A DNA stretch of 64,000 nt from Trichoplusia ni. Its lineage: Eukaryota; Arthropoda; Insecta; Lepidoptera; Noctuidae. Below the pieces are notes generated by a model that searched no databases, had not been told where the DNA came from, and saw nothing but the letters and a program-made list of their open reading frames with translations. This document shows positions 39,601 through 49,848 of this stretch, one piece after another. The position numbers and the translations under genes were made by a program. The first letter of the stretch is position 1. Every line of letters starts with the position of its first letter. The stretch covers positions 6,262,001 to 6,326,000 of the forward strand of contig NC_039493.1 of assembly GCF_003590095.1 (NCBI RefSeq). Reading direction: 5' to 3'.

Positions 39601-41373
39601 TTCAGCAGGTTCAAACTACCTACTTAAAAACACAAATTGTCTTGTTGAGCTTATCTTTCGTTGAGATAAAATTGTAATCACATAATTTTCCAGCCAATGT
39701 CCAAGTCATGAACTCATGAGGTATGAGGATAAGGTTAAAAAGATTTAAATAATTTTACTTTTGAATGACCTTTACTGACATGGCATAATACAAAATTATC
39801 AATCACGTCGCAGTCATAAGTCAGCACTCAAGTTGGGGGTGTTAAAACTTCGTAACCTTAACTACCAAACACTACACAACTAGATATGTAGCTATATGCA
39901 AAGTATCCAAATATGAGGATTTAATACAAAAGTTTCAAATCATTTTGGATGGGAATTACGAAACTGAAGAGTTTTTTTTAAACCCGTACGTTTCTATAGT
40001 TCACATTAATAATATATGACGGGGTCTTGTTGGTTGAGCCGTCAAAATCCAACCCCTTCCCATTTATTTTATTATTTTTCTATAGTTTCTTGAAAAAATT
40101 ACATCCCTCAAAGATATCCTGAATAAAAATATAGTCCAAAACTATTTTAAACTAAACTGACATACAATTGTTTCATCCGGTACAGCATACCTTTTCAATA
40201 CATCCCTGAGTCATGCTAATCTTCGAGTTTAAATTTCAATTGATTGGTTCATTTGTCGCCAGCACGCCTATCATATTAGGAAGCAAATCGCAACCATAAA
40301 ACTTTATTGCAAAAAGGATTCCGCACGATTATATTTACAAGTTTATCTTTCTATCAAACATCATATATTTATTTGTTAATGTTTTAATCATTTGCAATAA
40401 ATTATTTCGATAATAGATAAGTTTAATTCATTCTGATAGACCGATATCGTGTTTTGTTTTGATTAAAATTGTTTGTTTTATCATGCGTAACTGCATGTTC
40501 TAGGTAGGATTGTAATCCCTCTTTGTTACCAAGAACTTTTTAAGTTGGGTACCTAATAATCACCTAGTCTATTCAGCCTTCCTGTACTTTGAATTCTCAA
40601 GGCGGTTATGATTCTGTTTATTAGGATTTGTACGCCAAAAACCCAATCAAATTGTACCTTCCAAAAAAGTATACATACTGAAAATATTATAAGCTTCGCT
40701 AGACGTCGATTTTTGTAAAATTTAAATGCCAAATTAAACTATGAAAGGAGTTTTATTTTTAGATAATTAAAAAAAATGTCCTAAATGTGCCAATAACTTT
40801 GTAAACATACTCTGGCACCATGAAGAGTTAGCAGGACTAATACTTGAACAGTTCCTGATAGGAAATCAAAATAACAACTGACACAAAACTTAAAAAAATA
40901 ATCTATAGAGTGAAACTGTGTACTTATTATAAGGCAAAAAGTATTAAAAAACCTTTACTAACTTTTGACTATTTATAGGAAAGTAGTAAGCTCTGCATTT
41001 TAAAAAAGGAGAGCAGCAATATTTCTCATACTTCATTTTTTTATTTAAACGTGAAGGCATCCCAAAAAAAATCATTTCTTTAAAGTTATTTCCATATAAA
41101 ATTTCTTCCGTAATTTTATCGCAATAGTAAGCTAATATTATATGATAAATAGAATTTTTTTTTTTATATTTTTCATTAAATTGTTATAACGATAATAAAA
41201 CGATTTCAATCAAAACTGGAAACAATTCTGTTTAGATATCAAAATTTTTATCATACCTACTAGTATTATGATTTATGCGTGAGTTCAATCCCTAAATGTT
41301 CGCGTCAATGTCTAGCAAACGCAGTTGATCCTGATAGCATAATCGTCGGCATGGCTTCAAAGATAATGTTCAG

Positions 41374-41424
41374 TATAAATACTCACGAAATCTTTCGTAA
41401 AGCATAGTTTTTCTAACAAATCGG
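41374..41424 (+). promoter_or_regulatory. Core promoter and non-coding exon 1 of VP-rich gene A1
   Basis: TATAAATA at 41,374-41,381 is followed 30 nt later by a CA start site (AGCATAGTTT, likely +1 at 41,404). The short untranslated exon runs to the donor GTAAGA at 41,425. The same plan occurs at the other four genes of the family, and TCGTAAAGCATAGTTT is shared with gene A2. Confidence 0.75.
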
Positions 41425-41560
41425 GTAAGACACAGTACCTTCCTAGCGATATAATTATTAATAATTTAGTAAATATAGTATCAATTATTACAGGAAAATA
41501 TAAAGCTTTCTTAAAATTGTGTTTTGTTAAATAATCGAATTTCTCCCATTTGCAGAAAAA

Positions 41561-42241
41561 ATGAATTCTCTCTTCATCTTCGCCTCCGTGCTCGCCCTGG
41601 CTGTTGCCGGACCTGCCCACCGCGGCCTGGTCGCCCCCGGACCCGCTGGACCCGTCATGGCCCCCGAATTCGAGCCCATCGCTATTGGACCCGCCGTCAT
41701 TGAAAACAACCCTATCTCCGTTGGACCCGTCATGGTTGAGGCTGAGCCTATTGCCGTTGGACCCGCTATCATCGAGACCGCTCCCATCTCTGTTGGACCC
41801 GCCATTATTGATGCTTTCGAGCCCATCGCTGTCGGACCCGCCATCATTGACGCTTTCGAGCCCATCGCCGTCGGACCCGCTATCGTCGAAGGTTTCGAGC
41901 CCGTCGCTCCCTCCCCCGTCGCTGTTGTCGAGGAGGCCGTCAACCACCCCGCTGCTCCCGCCCTCGTCCAGATCATCCTGAACATCAACGGTGCCAGCCA
42001 CGTCATCGACACTCCCCTTGAGGTTCCCGTCGCCACCCCCGTGCAGGTTGTAGACAGCGCTCCCGCCGCCCCTGCTCCCGTGCAGGTTGTGGAGGCCGCC
42101 CCTGTCCCCGTTGAGCCCGTGCAGGTCGTCGAGGCCGCCCCTGAACCCGTCCAGGTCATCGAGGCTGCCCCCGCCCCCGTCATCATCGGAACCCCCACTC
42201 TGCCCGTCCCCGTTGTCGTCCTTCCCGAGGAGCTCAACTAA
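41561..42241 (+). CDS. Secreted valine/proline-rich repeat protein A1 (226 aa)
   Basis: Function not recognised. The intron 41,425-41,555 ends in TTTGCAG five bases before the ATG, so the whole coding sequence is in exon 2. Residues 1-16 form a signal peptide (hydrophobic LFIFASVLALAVA, cleavage likely after Ala16). Residues of about 38-125 hold six [IV][AS][VI]GP motifs spaced 10-13 residues apart. Then come LVQIILNINGASHVIDTP, a run of VQVV(D/E)xAP repeats, and IGTPTLPVPVVVLPEELN at the end. It has one extra 13-residue unit (AIIDAFEPIAVGP, 41,801-41,839 and 41,840-41,878) compared with A2 and A3. The protein has no Cys, Lys, Trp or Tyr. Strong GCC/GTC/ATC/CCC codon bias in an AT-rich setting suggests high expression. 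It may be a structural matrix or low-complexity cuticular-type protein; this is inference. Confidence 0.9.
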   Translation: MNSLFIFASVLALAVAGPAHRGLVAPGPAGPVMAPEFEPIAIGPAVIENNPISVGPVMVEAEPIAVGPAIIETAPISVGPAIIDAFEPIAVGPAIIDAFEPIAVGPAIVEGFEPVAPSPVAVVEEAVNHPAAPALVQIILNINGASHVIDTPLEVPVATPVQVVDSAPAAPAPVQVVEAAPVPVEPVQVVEAAPEPVQVIEAAPAPVIIGTPTLPVPVVVLPEELN

Positions 42242-42329
42242 ATTAGTCAGTTAAGGATCTTAGAGAAACTGTACCATTGAATTAACATCTACACAACCGC
42301 TTACTATGTGATTTAATATTAAGGTATTG

Positions 42330-42335
42330 AATAAA
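42330..42335 (+). terminator. Polyadenylation signal of A1
   Basis: AATAAA about 90 nt after the stop codon of A1; cleavage is expected 10-30 nt downstream. Confidence 0.75.
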
Positions 42336-42350
42336 ACATATCAGTTTCGA

Positions 42351-42970
42351 ATTACAAATTTTATATTTATTTTTGGTACATACCCAAGTATTCCTTGTTT
42401 CAATTCTCTGTGCCATCGAAATGTGTGGTTCACATTATTATACACATGCACACACGATTTTTCAGACTTTTTGATGAGTGATGCCTGAAAACATTTTGGT
42501 ACAAAATATAGTGAATCATCGTATATCAATAGACAGGACATTGGACAATATTTTACTCACCATCTCCTTAAAACTGAACATAATGTAGAAGAAAAAAAAT
42601 ATTTAGGTATTGTGATTAATTCGTAGTATGTAAATTAAATATGAAAGAAATAGACTTAGAAAGTAGTCATTTCAAAAACTGATCAAAGTGTCCTCAAAAC
42701 TTGGCAATGTTCGTGGAGGAAATACAGCTAATAGTTATCTTACTTAATTTAAAATCCACCTTGCGTTACTTTGCTTTAAATCATAGCAATCAATGATAAA
42801 CCGACTTGTTTGAATAATACAGCATTTTTTTTTATTTTAGATAACTACTGGCTAAACGTTATGTCAATTTATTTCCCCCATTTTTTTTATTTACATAATC
42901 TTTAGATTTTTCAAGATATACTGTATGAAACTTTGAAAAATCTGTTCGATAGTTTTTAGTCTTTTTATTA
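42351..42970. other. AT-rich spacer after A1
   Basis: No gene or repeat recognised. Confidence 0.5.
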
Positions 42971-43128
42971 AAAAAAATATGTACTCCAACAGTCAGGAAT
43001 TAAATCCTTGTGTCGCGGGGGTTCCACAAACATCACGCAAATGCTTGTCCTACGCGGGGATTGAACCCGCGACACGACACGCACTGTGGGTTTGGCATGG
43101 TGACCTCAACCACTCGGCTACTCGTCCA
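42971..43128 (-). mobile_element. tRNA-derived SINE with intact A and B boxes
   Basis: On the minus strand, an A box TAGCCGAGTGG (43,120-43,110) and a B box GGTTCAATCC (43,067-43,058) are spaced as in a tRNA-type RNA polymerase III promoter. They are followed by GGACAAGCATTTGCGTGATG and CCCCCGCGACACAAGGATT, and then an A/T-rich end. It is the best copy of the SINE also found at 10,908, 56,336 and 57,156. It is not a functional tRNA: no cloverleaf acceptor stem was found. Confidence 0.8.
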
Positions 43129-43344
43129 GTCAGTTTATACAGTTAAATAGATGGTTGTGGCCGATGGATTGGTCATTTCATAATATTGTGCTACGATGCG
43201 GTTTATCCGACAAAACTAATAAAATGATATTACTTGTTGGTATTTCTTAGCAAAAAGAAAATTATGAAGTTTGTTTCCTACACTGCATTGAACCATATAA
43301 AGAAAATAATTTTATGTAAATGTTCACAACCATTTACTTCCATA

Positions 43345-43578
43345 TTTCCAGATTATACGAGTTCCATGAAAGCGTTTGACACACTAAACCATAATTTAAT
43401 ATTCCATGCCATTCAAAGCAGATAAGAAACTTAATCGACGCCCATCAACCAGAATGTGCCAACCGATTTAGTAGAAGTTTAATAAACCTTTACAGTTTTT
43501 AAAACAGACTCATATTTTAAATCAAAAGGAGTTAACCAGGGTAATATACTCTCCCCCAAAATCATTTTGAAGGACGTA
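43345..43578 (+). pseudogene. Non-LTR reverse transcriptase relic
   Basis: In one frame the sequence reads FPDYTSSMKAFDTLNHNLIF, then stops and degraded sequence, then KGVNQGNILSPKIIL at 43,525-43,569. These match two conserved blocks of LINE reverse transcriptases: the (F/D)-x-KAFD-x(2)-H-x(2)-L block and the GVRQGDxLSPxLF block. Spacing is about right (some 50 codons). At least three in-frame stops make it a dead fragment. The second block carries N for R and N for D, both decay-like. No FADD catalytic block could be placed with confidence. Confidence 0.6.
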
Positions 43579-44226
43579 TGTGCAGTAACTACCGAGCAGT
43601 AAATATTAGAAAACTTATAAGACCAAGCTTATAACTAAGAAAATAAAGTGTACAATAGACGAAGGAGATCGTCTTACGCTTCTAAATATTCAAAAATCCC
43701 TTATTTATAACTACTATATATTGAAGAGCATCAGGTAAGGTTATATGCGTTATGTCGAAGTTATCTTCCTTTTTTATAGCATAAGAGCATGCATTTGCCT
43801 AGCAGTGGGAACAATTGCAAGTCAGTATTAGTAACTATGAATGTGAGGTACTTCCTGATTTTTTTCTTCTTTAACATAAATAAAAAAAAAAATCGAAAGT
43901 CATTGTAAGCATAAGCAGCGGCGTTGAGGTAAACTGAATTGCGGAATTTCAATCAGCTTTTGTACGATGAGATTAGTTGAGATGCTTAAAGAGTACTGCA
44001 AGAGGCATAAATAAGTTATTGGAGTTAAACCTCGGAAAAAAGAATGTTCGCTGAGGCTAAAAAAGAAATAGGTTGGAGCCCTCAATTTGTCACCTACCAG
44101 CATAACTGTTGCTTAGTGTTGATCTTTATTTTGAATATTTTTCGTTACGGAGGTAACAGAAGTATATAATCGGAGAATTTCTATGTTTAGCTATCACGAT
44201 GATCACATTCATAAATGTTGCGATGA

Positions 44227-44335
44227 TTATGGCACTGCTGGTGCGATCTCGACGACTTGCACGGCGGTGGGAACGAGAACCTCAACAAGATTGCTGCTGA
44301 TCTGGCTGGAACCATTGACGTCCACGATGGAGAAA
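44227..44335 (-). pseudogene. Relic of a VP-rich A-type gene, inverted
   Basis: On the minus strand about 36 codons before a stop at 44,229-44,227 read SIVDVNGSSQISSNLVEV and then LVPTAVQVVEIAPAVP. This aligns with the NINGASHVIDTPLEVPVATPVQVVDSAPAAP region of A1 (aligned pieces: NINGASHVIDTPLEV and VATPVQVVDSAPAAP). No signal peptide, VGP repeats or C-terminal motif was found next to it. It lies inverted between A1 and A2. The most likely reading is a decayed duplicate. A functional exon with unknown partners cannot be excluded. Confidence 0.6.
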
Positions 44336-44904
44336 ATAACTTTATTTACAATTATTTTATTAAGTTTTAGGTGAAAGTTTCCAACAAACGGACGTAAGTA
44401 ATTATGAAATTGGTCTAAATGCCAATTTTAATGCAATTCTTTTATCTGTCTTGTCTGCACCTTCCTCACCTGATAAATGATGATCAAAGAACAACAGCTT
44501 TTTGTACTTTACTTATATGATATGTCAGTTTATTACTAACGTATGTTTGATTGTGGTCGTGAGACTTACTTTAATTTGAACGCTATAATTAATGTGGAAT
44601 AATGAAGTAATACTGATATTGGTTTTGCGTAATCAAGCACTTACTATCCTTTATTCTCATGTTATCGTAGAATTCATGCAGAACCCGGTAAGAGAGTTTA
44701 AAACGCCGGTATATAAGAAATGAACTGGTGCTCGCGACTGGATTCTCGTAGGATTTGTATTTTTAATAGCTAATATAATGCGTTGCTTGAAAAATAACAA
44801 ATTTTATGACATACCGAAAGCACTAGCGAAGCTCACTTAATGTAAATTCCTTTAAGGTTCAGATAATATACTTGTAAATCATAATTTGTTATTTTGTAAA
44901 TTTT

Positions 44905-45010
44905 AAGTCAGCTGGGAAATGTCGGCTCCATCGTTCTCAAAAAAGACATGTAAAAGTGATATAATATCCTATTTGCAAAATAAATAAGTTCATTTCATTT
45001 CATAAGCCTT
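44905..45010 (+). mobile_element. Non-LTR retroelement 3' end fragment
   Basis: GTCAGCTGGGAAATGTCGGC, CTCCATCGTTCTCAAAAAAG, ACATGTAAAAGTGATATAAT and ATCCTATTTGCAAAATAAAT match the copy at 780-940, ending in a TTCATTTCATTT tail. Confidence 0.65.
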
Positions 45011-45972
45011 TTATTTTTAAGTTTTGTATTTTAAGTCTGTCTGTGTTACCCAATAAATTTTATTTTATTTGATTTATTTTTATTATTTTTAATTAAATTG
45101 TAGAGCCTTTAGAGATGCACCTATCAATGCAACCAATATACTTTACTTCGCGAGAAGTACGTTGGTACTAGGAGGGCTGGGAGTAATGATATATGATAAT
45201 GGTGATAGGGAACAGGTAGTAGTAGATGCAGAAGGAAAGAAGGTATTAGAAATAGTGATGAGGGTAGTACTAGGTGAGCAGGCAAAAGTAGTATGGGGAG
45301 GGTGCTAGAAGCAAACGTATTTTTATCATAACGGTGGTACCAGAAGGGCAGGTGTAAGTTCTATATATATGAGGGTGGTATTGGGATAACGATGATGCGG
45401 GGAAGATTGGCCTGTTTACATCATGTAATGTTATGTAATTGTTTTCATCTGCTACAGTACTACAGTACACTTAATACTTCTACAATTCGTACCGCCTTAC
45501 AAGGCAATTGTAAAGTTTCATATAAATCCATTAATAATACTTTGCGTGAAAGATTAACAAAAATACATATAAATCCTCACAAACTTTCTCAATAGGTGTA
45601 TTGGTTAATAGTTTAATAATATTGCTTTAAAATAGCTCCTTACTCTTTGATGTACATAACCTACGTAATTGGTGTTGCAATTTAAGCATGGATTAATCAA
45701 AGAAGGAATGAAACATCGACAAAATAAGAAAAGAAGATTCTCAAGATCAAGTTTGAAAACGTCACGGATCATATGTGGCTGAACTGACAGGCTTTTTTAA
45801 TGTCAATAAAGAATGGTTAGAAGATGGCTTAAGCTGATTGTCTTAGCTCTAAAGACAAAGAAGGTATTTAGGGATTTGACAAAATCACTAATTATACGAT
45901 CCCCAAAAATTAATTCTCGTTTTTTTATCATTGCTAAGCATTTGATCTGATAGCTTCTTAGATAATTTGTAG
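45011..45972. other. Spacer with a purine-rich degenerate tract
   Basis: At 45,150-45,400 the plus strand is rich in GGTAGTA/GGTACTAGGAGGG-like words and G/A runs. No gene was recognised. The rest is AT-rich. Confidence 0.4.
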
Positions 45973-46036
45973 TATAAAAACATTTGTAAATGTTTCGTAA
46001 AGCATAGTTTGTACAGGACCTAACAAACAAAAGCAG
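45973..46036 (+). promoter_or_regulatory. Core promoter and non-coding exon 1 of VP-rich gene A2
   Basis: TATAAAAA at 45,973-45,980 lies 31 nt before a CA start (AGCATAGTTTG, likely +1 at 46,004). Exon 1 ends AACAAACAAAAGCAG at 46,036 before the donor GTAAGAA. The exon end is identical to that of A3 over at least 16 bases. Confidence 0.78.
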
Positions 46037-46178
46037 GTAAGAAAACAAATGTTTATATTCTTAATTATTTAAGTAATTAAACACATCACACTGATAATTG
46101 TAAGTAGTCAAAATATTGATTATTTGACTTTATTGTACACACTTTTGAAATAACTGTGTGTCTATATTTACAGCAAAA

Positions 46179-46820
46179 ATGAACTCCCTCTTCATCTTCG
46201 CCTCCGTGCTCGCCCTGGCTGTTGCCGGACCTGCTCACCGTGGCCTGGTTGCCCCTGGACCCGCTGGACCCGTCATGGCCCCCGAATTCGAGCCCGTCGC
46301 TATCGGACCCAGCGTCATTGAGAACAACCCTATCTCCGTTGGACCCGCCTTGGTTGAATCCCAACCTATTGCCGTTGGACCCGCTATCATCGAGACCGCT
46401 CCCATCTCCGTCGGACCCGCCATCATTGACGCTTTCGAGCCCATCGCTGTCGGACCCGCCATCGTCGAAGGTTTCGAGCCCGTCGCTCCCTCCCCCGTCG
46501 CTGTTGTAGAGGAGGCCGTCAACCACCCCGCTGCTCCCGCCCTCGTCCAGATCATCTTGAACATCAACGGTGTCAGCCACGTCATCGACACTCCCCTTGA
46601 GATTCCCGTCGCCACCCCCGTGCAGGTTGTAGACAGCGCCCCCGTCGCCCCTGCTCCCGTGCAGGTTGTGGAGGTCGCCCCCGTCCCCGTTGAGCCCGTG
46701 CAGGTCGTCGAGGCCGCCCCTGAACCCGTCCAGGTCATCGAGGCTGCCCCCGCACCCGTCATCATCGGAACCCCCACCCTGCCCGTCCCCGTTGTCGTCC
46801 TTCCCGAGGAACTCAACTAA
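46179..46820 (+). CDS. Secreted valine/proline-rich repeat protein A2 (213 aa)
   Basis: Function not recognised; paralogue of A1 and A3. The intron is 46,037-46,173 (137 nt), ending TTTACAG, and the ATG follows after CAAAA. An in-frame GTG at 46,158 lies inside the intron and is not a start. The order is signal peptide (residues 1-16), five [IV][AS][VI]GP motifs, LVQIILNINGVSHVIDTP, VQVV repeats, then IGTPTLPVPVVVLPEELN. The N-terminal half has unique residues (SVIENNPISVGPALVESQP). The C-terminal half, 46,551-46,820, differs from A3 at only two bases, whereas A1 differs more. It lacks Cys, Lys, Trp and Tyr. Codon bias is as in A1. Confidence 0.9.
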   Translation: MNSLFIFASVLALAVAGPAHRGLVAPGPAGPVMAPEFEPVAIGPSVIENNPISVGPALVESQPIAVGPAIIETAPISVGPAIIDAFEPIAVGPAIVEGFEPVAPSPVAVVEEAVNHPAAPALVQIILNINGVSHVIDTPLEIPVATPVQVVDSAPVAPAPVQVVEVAPVPVEPVQVVEAAPEPVQVIEAAPAPVIIGTPTLPVPVVVLPEELN

Positions 46821-46895
46821 TCTGGTCGAATAAGGATATATTGGAACTGCGCTACTGAGTCAACATCTACACAACCACTCGCTTTGTAATTTTTT

Positions 46896-46901
46896 AATAA
46901 A
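46896..46901 (+). terminator. Polyadenylation signal of A2
   Basis: AATAAA 76 nt after the stop codon, in an AT-rich context; cleavage is expected shortly downstream. Confidence 0.75.
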
Positions 46902-47260
46902 ACATCAGTTCCGAAATAATTATTTTTTCTCATTTATATAATACCTAAGGCCAAAATTCGTTAATAGTCATCTGGTCAAGAAACAATGTAAAAACAACAA
47001 AGTAATGACAATAATATCGGCACTCTGACAGTTGCTATGGTGACAATTTTCGCTTATTTCTCGCTAAAACCATGACCCCTTTAGGCCCGCCCGATACATA
47101 TCGAAGCATTATCCCATCCACAACCCTTTTTCAGTTAAAATATAGCCTATGTCCTTTCTTACTATATTAATTAGTATGGATAAAATTCCACGGCTTGCTC
47201 AATGTCAAAGTCTCAAACTAAGCACAGCTTGTATTATGAGTACTAGGCAATTGATAAACA

Positions 47261-47418
47261 TACTTATATATTTCTAAATACATAAATCATTTAGATAAAT
47301 TACACCCAGACACAGGAGAAATGATCGTGATCATCACACAAATATTCGTCCTGAGTGTTAATCGCACCTCCGGTGTAGCAGTCAGGGTCACTAACTGCTA
47401 GACCAACAGGCCAGTCAA
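47261..47418 (-). mobile_element. tRNA-like SINE, degenerate
   Basis: On the minus strand GGCCTGTTGGTCTAGCAGTT resembles a tRNA A-box region, followed by AGTGACCCTGACTGCTAC, a decayed B-box region, and CTGGGTGTAATTTATCTAA. The plus-strand landmarks CACCCAGACACAGG and ATCATCACACAAATATTCGTC are typical of a common moth repeat. Confidence 0.55.
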
Positions 47419-48552
47419 AGTACTCACCTTACGAAAAGTCATTTGATAAACCTCTGACCAAGGAGTTAGCCACACAAACTTATTCCCCTTTTATTCGACG
47501 GGAGAATATTTATATAATTTATCCCTATGTAATACGGAATGCGGAGCGCGGAATCTTCTAAGTGTTCATCCGACAATCAGCATTTTATACGCATATTAAA
47601 AGATGAGAATTTAAAAACTGGAGTAAAAAAACAAATGAACTAACAACAAAATACTTTTTTGATGGTATAAATGAAAAATGTATTATTCTCGGTGTATCTG
47701 GATCTAATGTACTAATGTAATGTGACTGATAAATTGAGTTTTCGAAAACTCTAAGCATATAATTAGAGTGTTGTAGAAGTGCTTATAACTTTTACATTCT
47801 TGTCGGGCACTTTATTCTAAAACTAAAAAACGAATAAATAAAAAAACAAACTTCCAAGTGGAGATTCGAGCTAAATCTTATAAATTGTTAAATTATCCAG
47901 AACGGGTTAGAGAAAATTACAAAAAAGATAACATGCCATGCAGGCTACTTTACCAGCTTGTTAAAGCTATATGTCACCAAAACTCCTGCAATAAAGGTTT
48001 AAGTCTCTCGGCTACCTTTCAGCAAGTAACTTAATATTTTCATTTCCATGCTATCAGCCCTGGTCAGAAAGATATTGAGGGGAAAACTTTTACCCATTAA
48101 AAACCAAGACTGTATTTTGCCTATTTCCCATTGTTTAACCGTTCCACAATATTTTAATGTCTATTTTAAGGGTGAAAAGCTAAAAAAATGTTATCAAAAT
48201 TCTTAGTACAGTCATTGTTTGTACCAGCAATATCTAGATTCTACCGGTGCTAACATAAACGTGATCACTAATACAATGATAAGGCATCCTCGTGACCGCT
48301 GACATATGGTAAATTAGAATTAGGATCTAGGCAACATATTCTGAACATCTATTCTAGAGACATCAAGGAGATAACCAGATAATAAAAGTAAAAAAAACGT
48401 AACTGTGTACAAAATTGTGTTTATTTTACCCTATATATGTAAATAATGATACATAGAGAATAAGAAGAAATGACCAACTATAAAAGCTTTATTATTATAT
48501 TTTCGACAGTTATAGTAGGATCTTATTACACGAAGATATAATTGGAATAAAG

Positions 48553-48619
48553 AAAAGTTTTGACCAGCGACGTACGCGGTTTAGACGATAAACCGCGTAC
48601 GTCGCTCGTCAAACCTTTT
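48553..48619. repeat. Long hairpin, 31-nt arms
   Basis: 48,553-48,583 and 48,589-48,619 are reverse complements with two mismatches, around the loop GACGA. The core GCGACGTACGCGGTTTA and its complement is perfect. It is markedly GC-rich and CpG-rich for this region. It may be a small foldback element or a structured RNA source. Confidence 0.8.
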
Positions 48620-49637
48620 TTGACAAGGCACGAGTAATTAGTCAATTTAAAAAACACTAACCGTATGTTTATATCAGTTGGCAAATTTTTGCAACCTCTC
48701 TTTGCAGTCTAAATGGCTAGATGTCCTATGACATGTGCGGTATCTGTCTATTTTTCAGAATAGTGTGAGTAAGTAGTCTATTACAATTTTTAAAATGGCA
48801 CTTGGTTTCCGATTTTCAAAAAAGGGTATTAAACAAAAGCCCGAGGCTGGCAGCCCCACATTTTTGGTTCCGATCAACAAGATTGACCTTGATAAGTGCA
48901 AGTTTGGGTTTTTCTTTTTTCGAATGCTTCAGATTTTTATTGTCTTCTTTGGAAATGCCCGTTTTCAAATCAGTTTGCTTCCAAGTTTAAAGGAGGCTTT
49001 CGCGAGTAAGTACCTAGCACGGGAATGAGTTGCGAGTAGAGTCGATCTTAGGTTAAGAAATTGTCTTCGGGGACAGTCCGTAGCTAGGGGACCATCTATG
49101 CAAAGGTGAATGAATTCGTTTTGCTGGTTATTTTTTTAACATGTCTTAATTGATGATACCATGATTAAATTCAAGCAAATTTCGTTCCAGAGTATAACTA
49201 CGTATAATCAAAGAGTGTAACAATATTTCTATCTTATATAACAACAGAAAAATAAGCATGTTCATTAAATTTTGGCATGAAAATTTAAAGAACAAACACA
49301 ATTGACTATAAAATAAAAAGTAATCATCCAAACTTGATGAAATTCGACCATACATAGAGTTGTATAATGTAGCATGGCATCAAAATATTTGAAAGTTTTG
49401 AAACAAGGTTTGATATCCGTTATTGGGCTACCAGTTTAACCAAATTACTAGCATTTATCATACCTGTTACCAGATAGAATTTAAAGGCTTTACTGATATC
49501 TAACGTGAACATCGGACCAACGATCAATCACAATAATTAATCCATCTCCTTCTTATCGCTATTGTATCTTAATAATGGGATTAACAACAATAAAATACTA
49601 TCACTTGCGTATCAGCGGTCCGATAGATAATGTTTTG

Positions 49638-49700
49638 TATAAATACCTTACTAATGTTTCCTTAATCATAGTTTGTATAACATCTAACAAACAAAAGCAG
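49638..49700 (+). promoter_or_regulatory. Core promoter and non-coding exon 1 of VP-rich gene A3
   Basis: TATAAATA at 49,638-49,645, a start site 30 nt downstream (AATCATAGTTTG, likely +1 at 49,668), and exon 1 ending AACAAACAAAAGCAG at 49,700 before GTAAGAAC. Confidence 0.8.
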
Positions 49701-49848
49701 GTAAGAACAAGTACTTACAATATTATGTAAGAACGCACATTATTACATTATATTACATACATAATTATTAATGTATTACATAAGGAAATAATAATTAATT
49801 CTGCCTCTTCAAATGTATTAATGTTAATCTTTTTCCCTTGCAGCAAAA

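Larger units (their letters stand above)
34511..41373. other. Mostly AT-rich stretch without a gene
   Basis: Repeat fragments at 35,452-36,657 are listed separately. From about 37,100 to 41,373 no gene, repeat or structure was recognised. Confidence 0.45.
46910..49637. other. Spacer between A2 and A3
   Basis: Holds repeat fragments and a hairpin listed separately. No gene seen. A 77-codon frame at 48,795-49,028 has no domain or coding bias. Confidence 0.45.

Noticed and set aside
41357..42237. Long antisense reading frames (214 and 236 codons) over A1, and similar ones over A2, A3, B1 and B2
   Set aside because: They have no signal peptide, promoter or splice context. Their Gly/Ser/Thr/Asp-rich repeats are the mirror of the GCC/CCC/GTC codon bias of the real genes.
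43058..43128. Possible tRNA gene (A and B boxes on the minus strand)
   Set aside because: No acceptor stem or anticodon arm could be folded, and the flanking body recurs at three other sites, so it is a SINE.
46158..46178. In-frame extension upstream of the A2 ATG (GTG start)
   Set aside because: It lies across the intron acceptor TTTACAG. The ATG at 46,179 matches the starts of A1 and A3 and begins the signal peptide.
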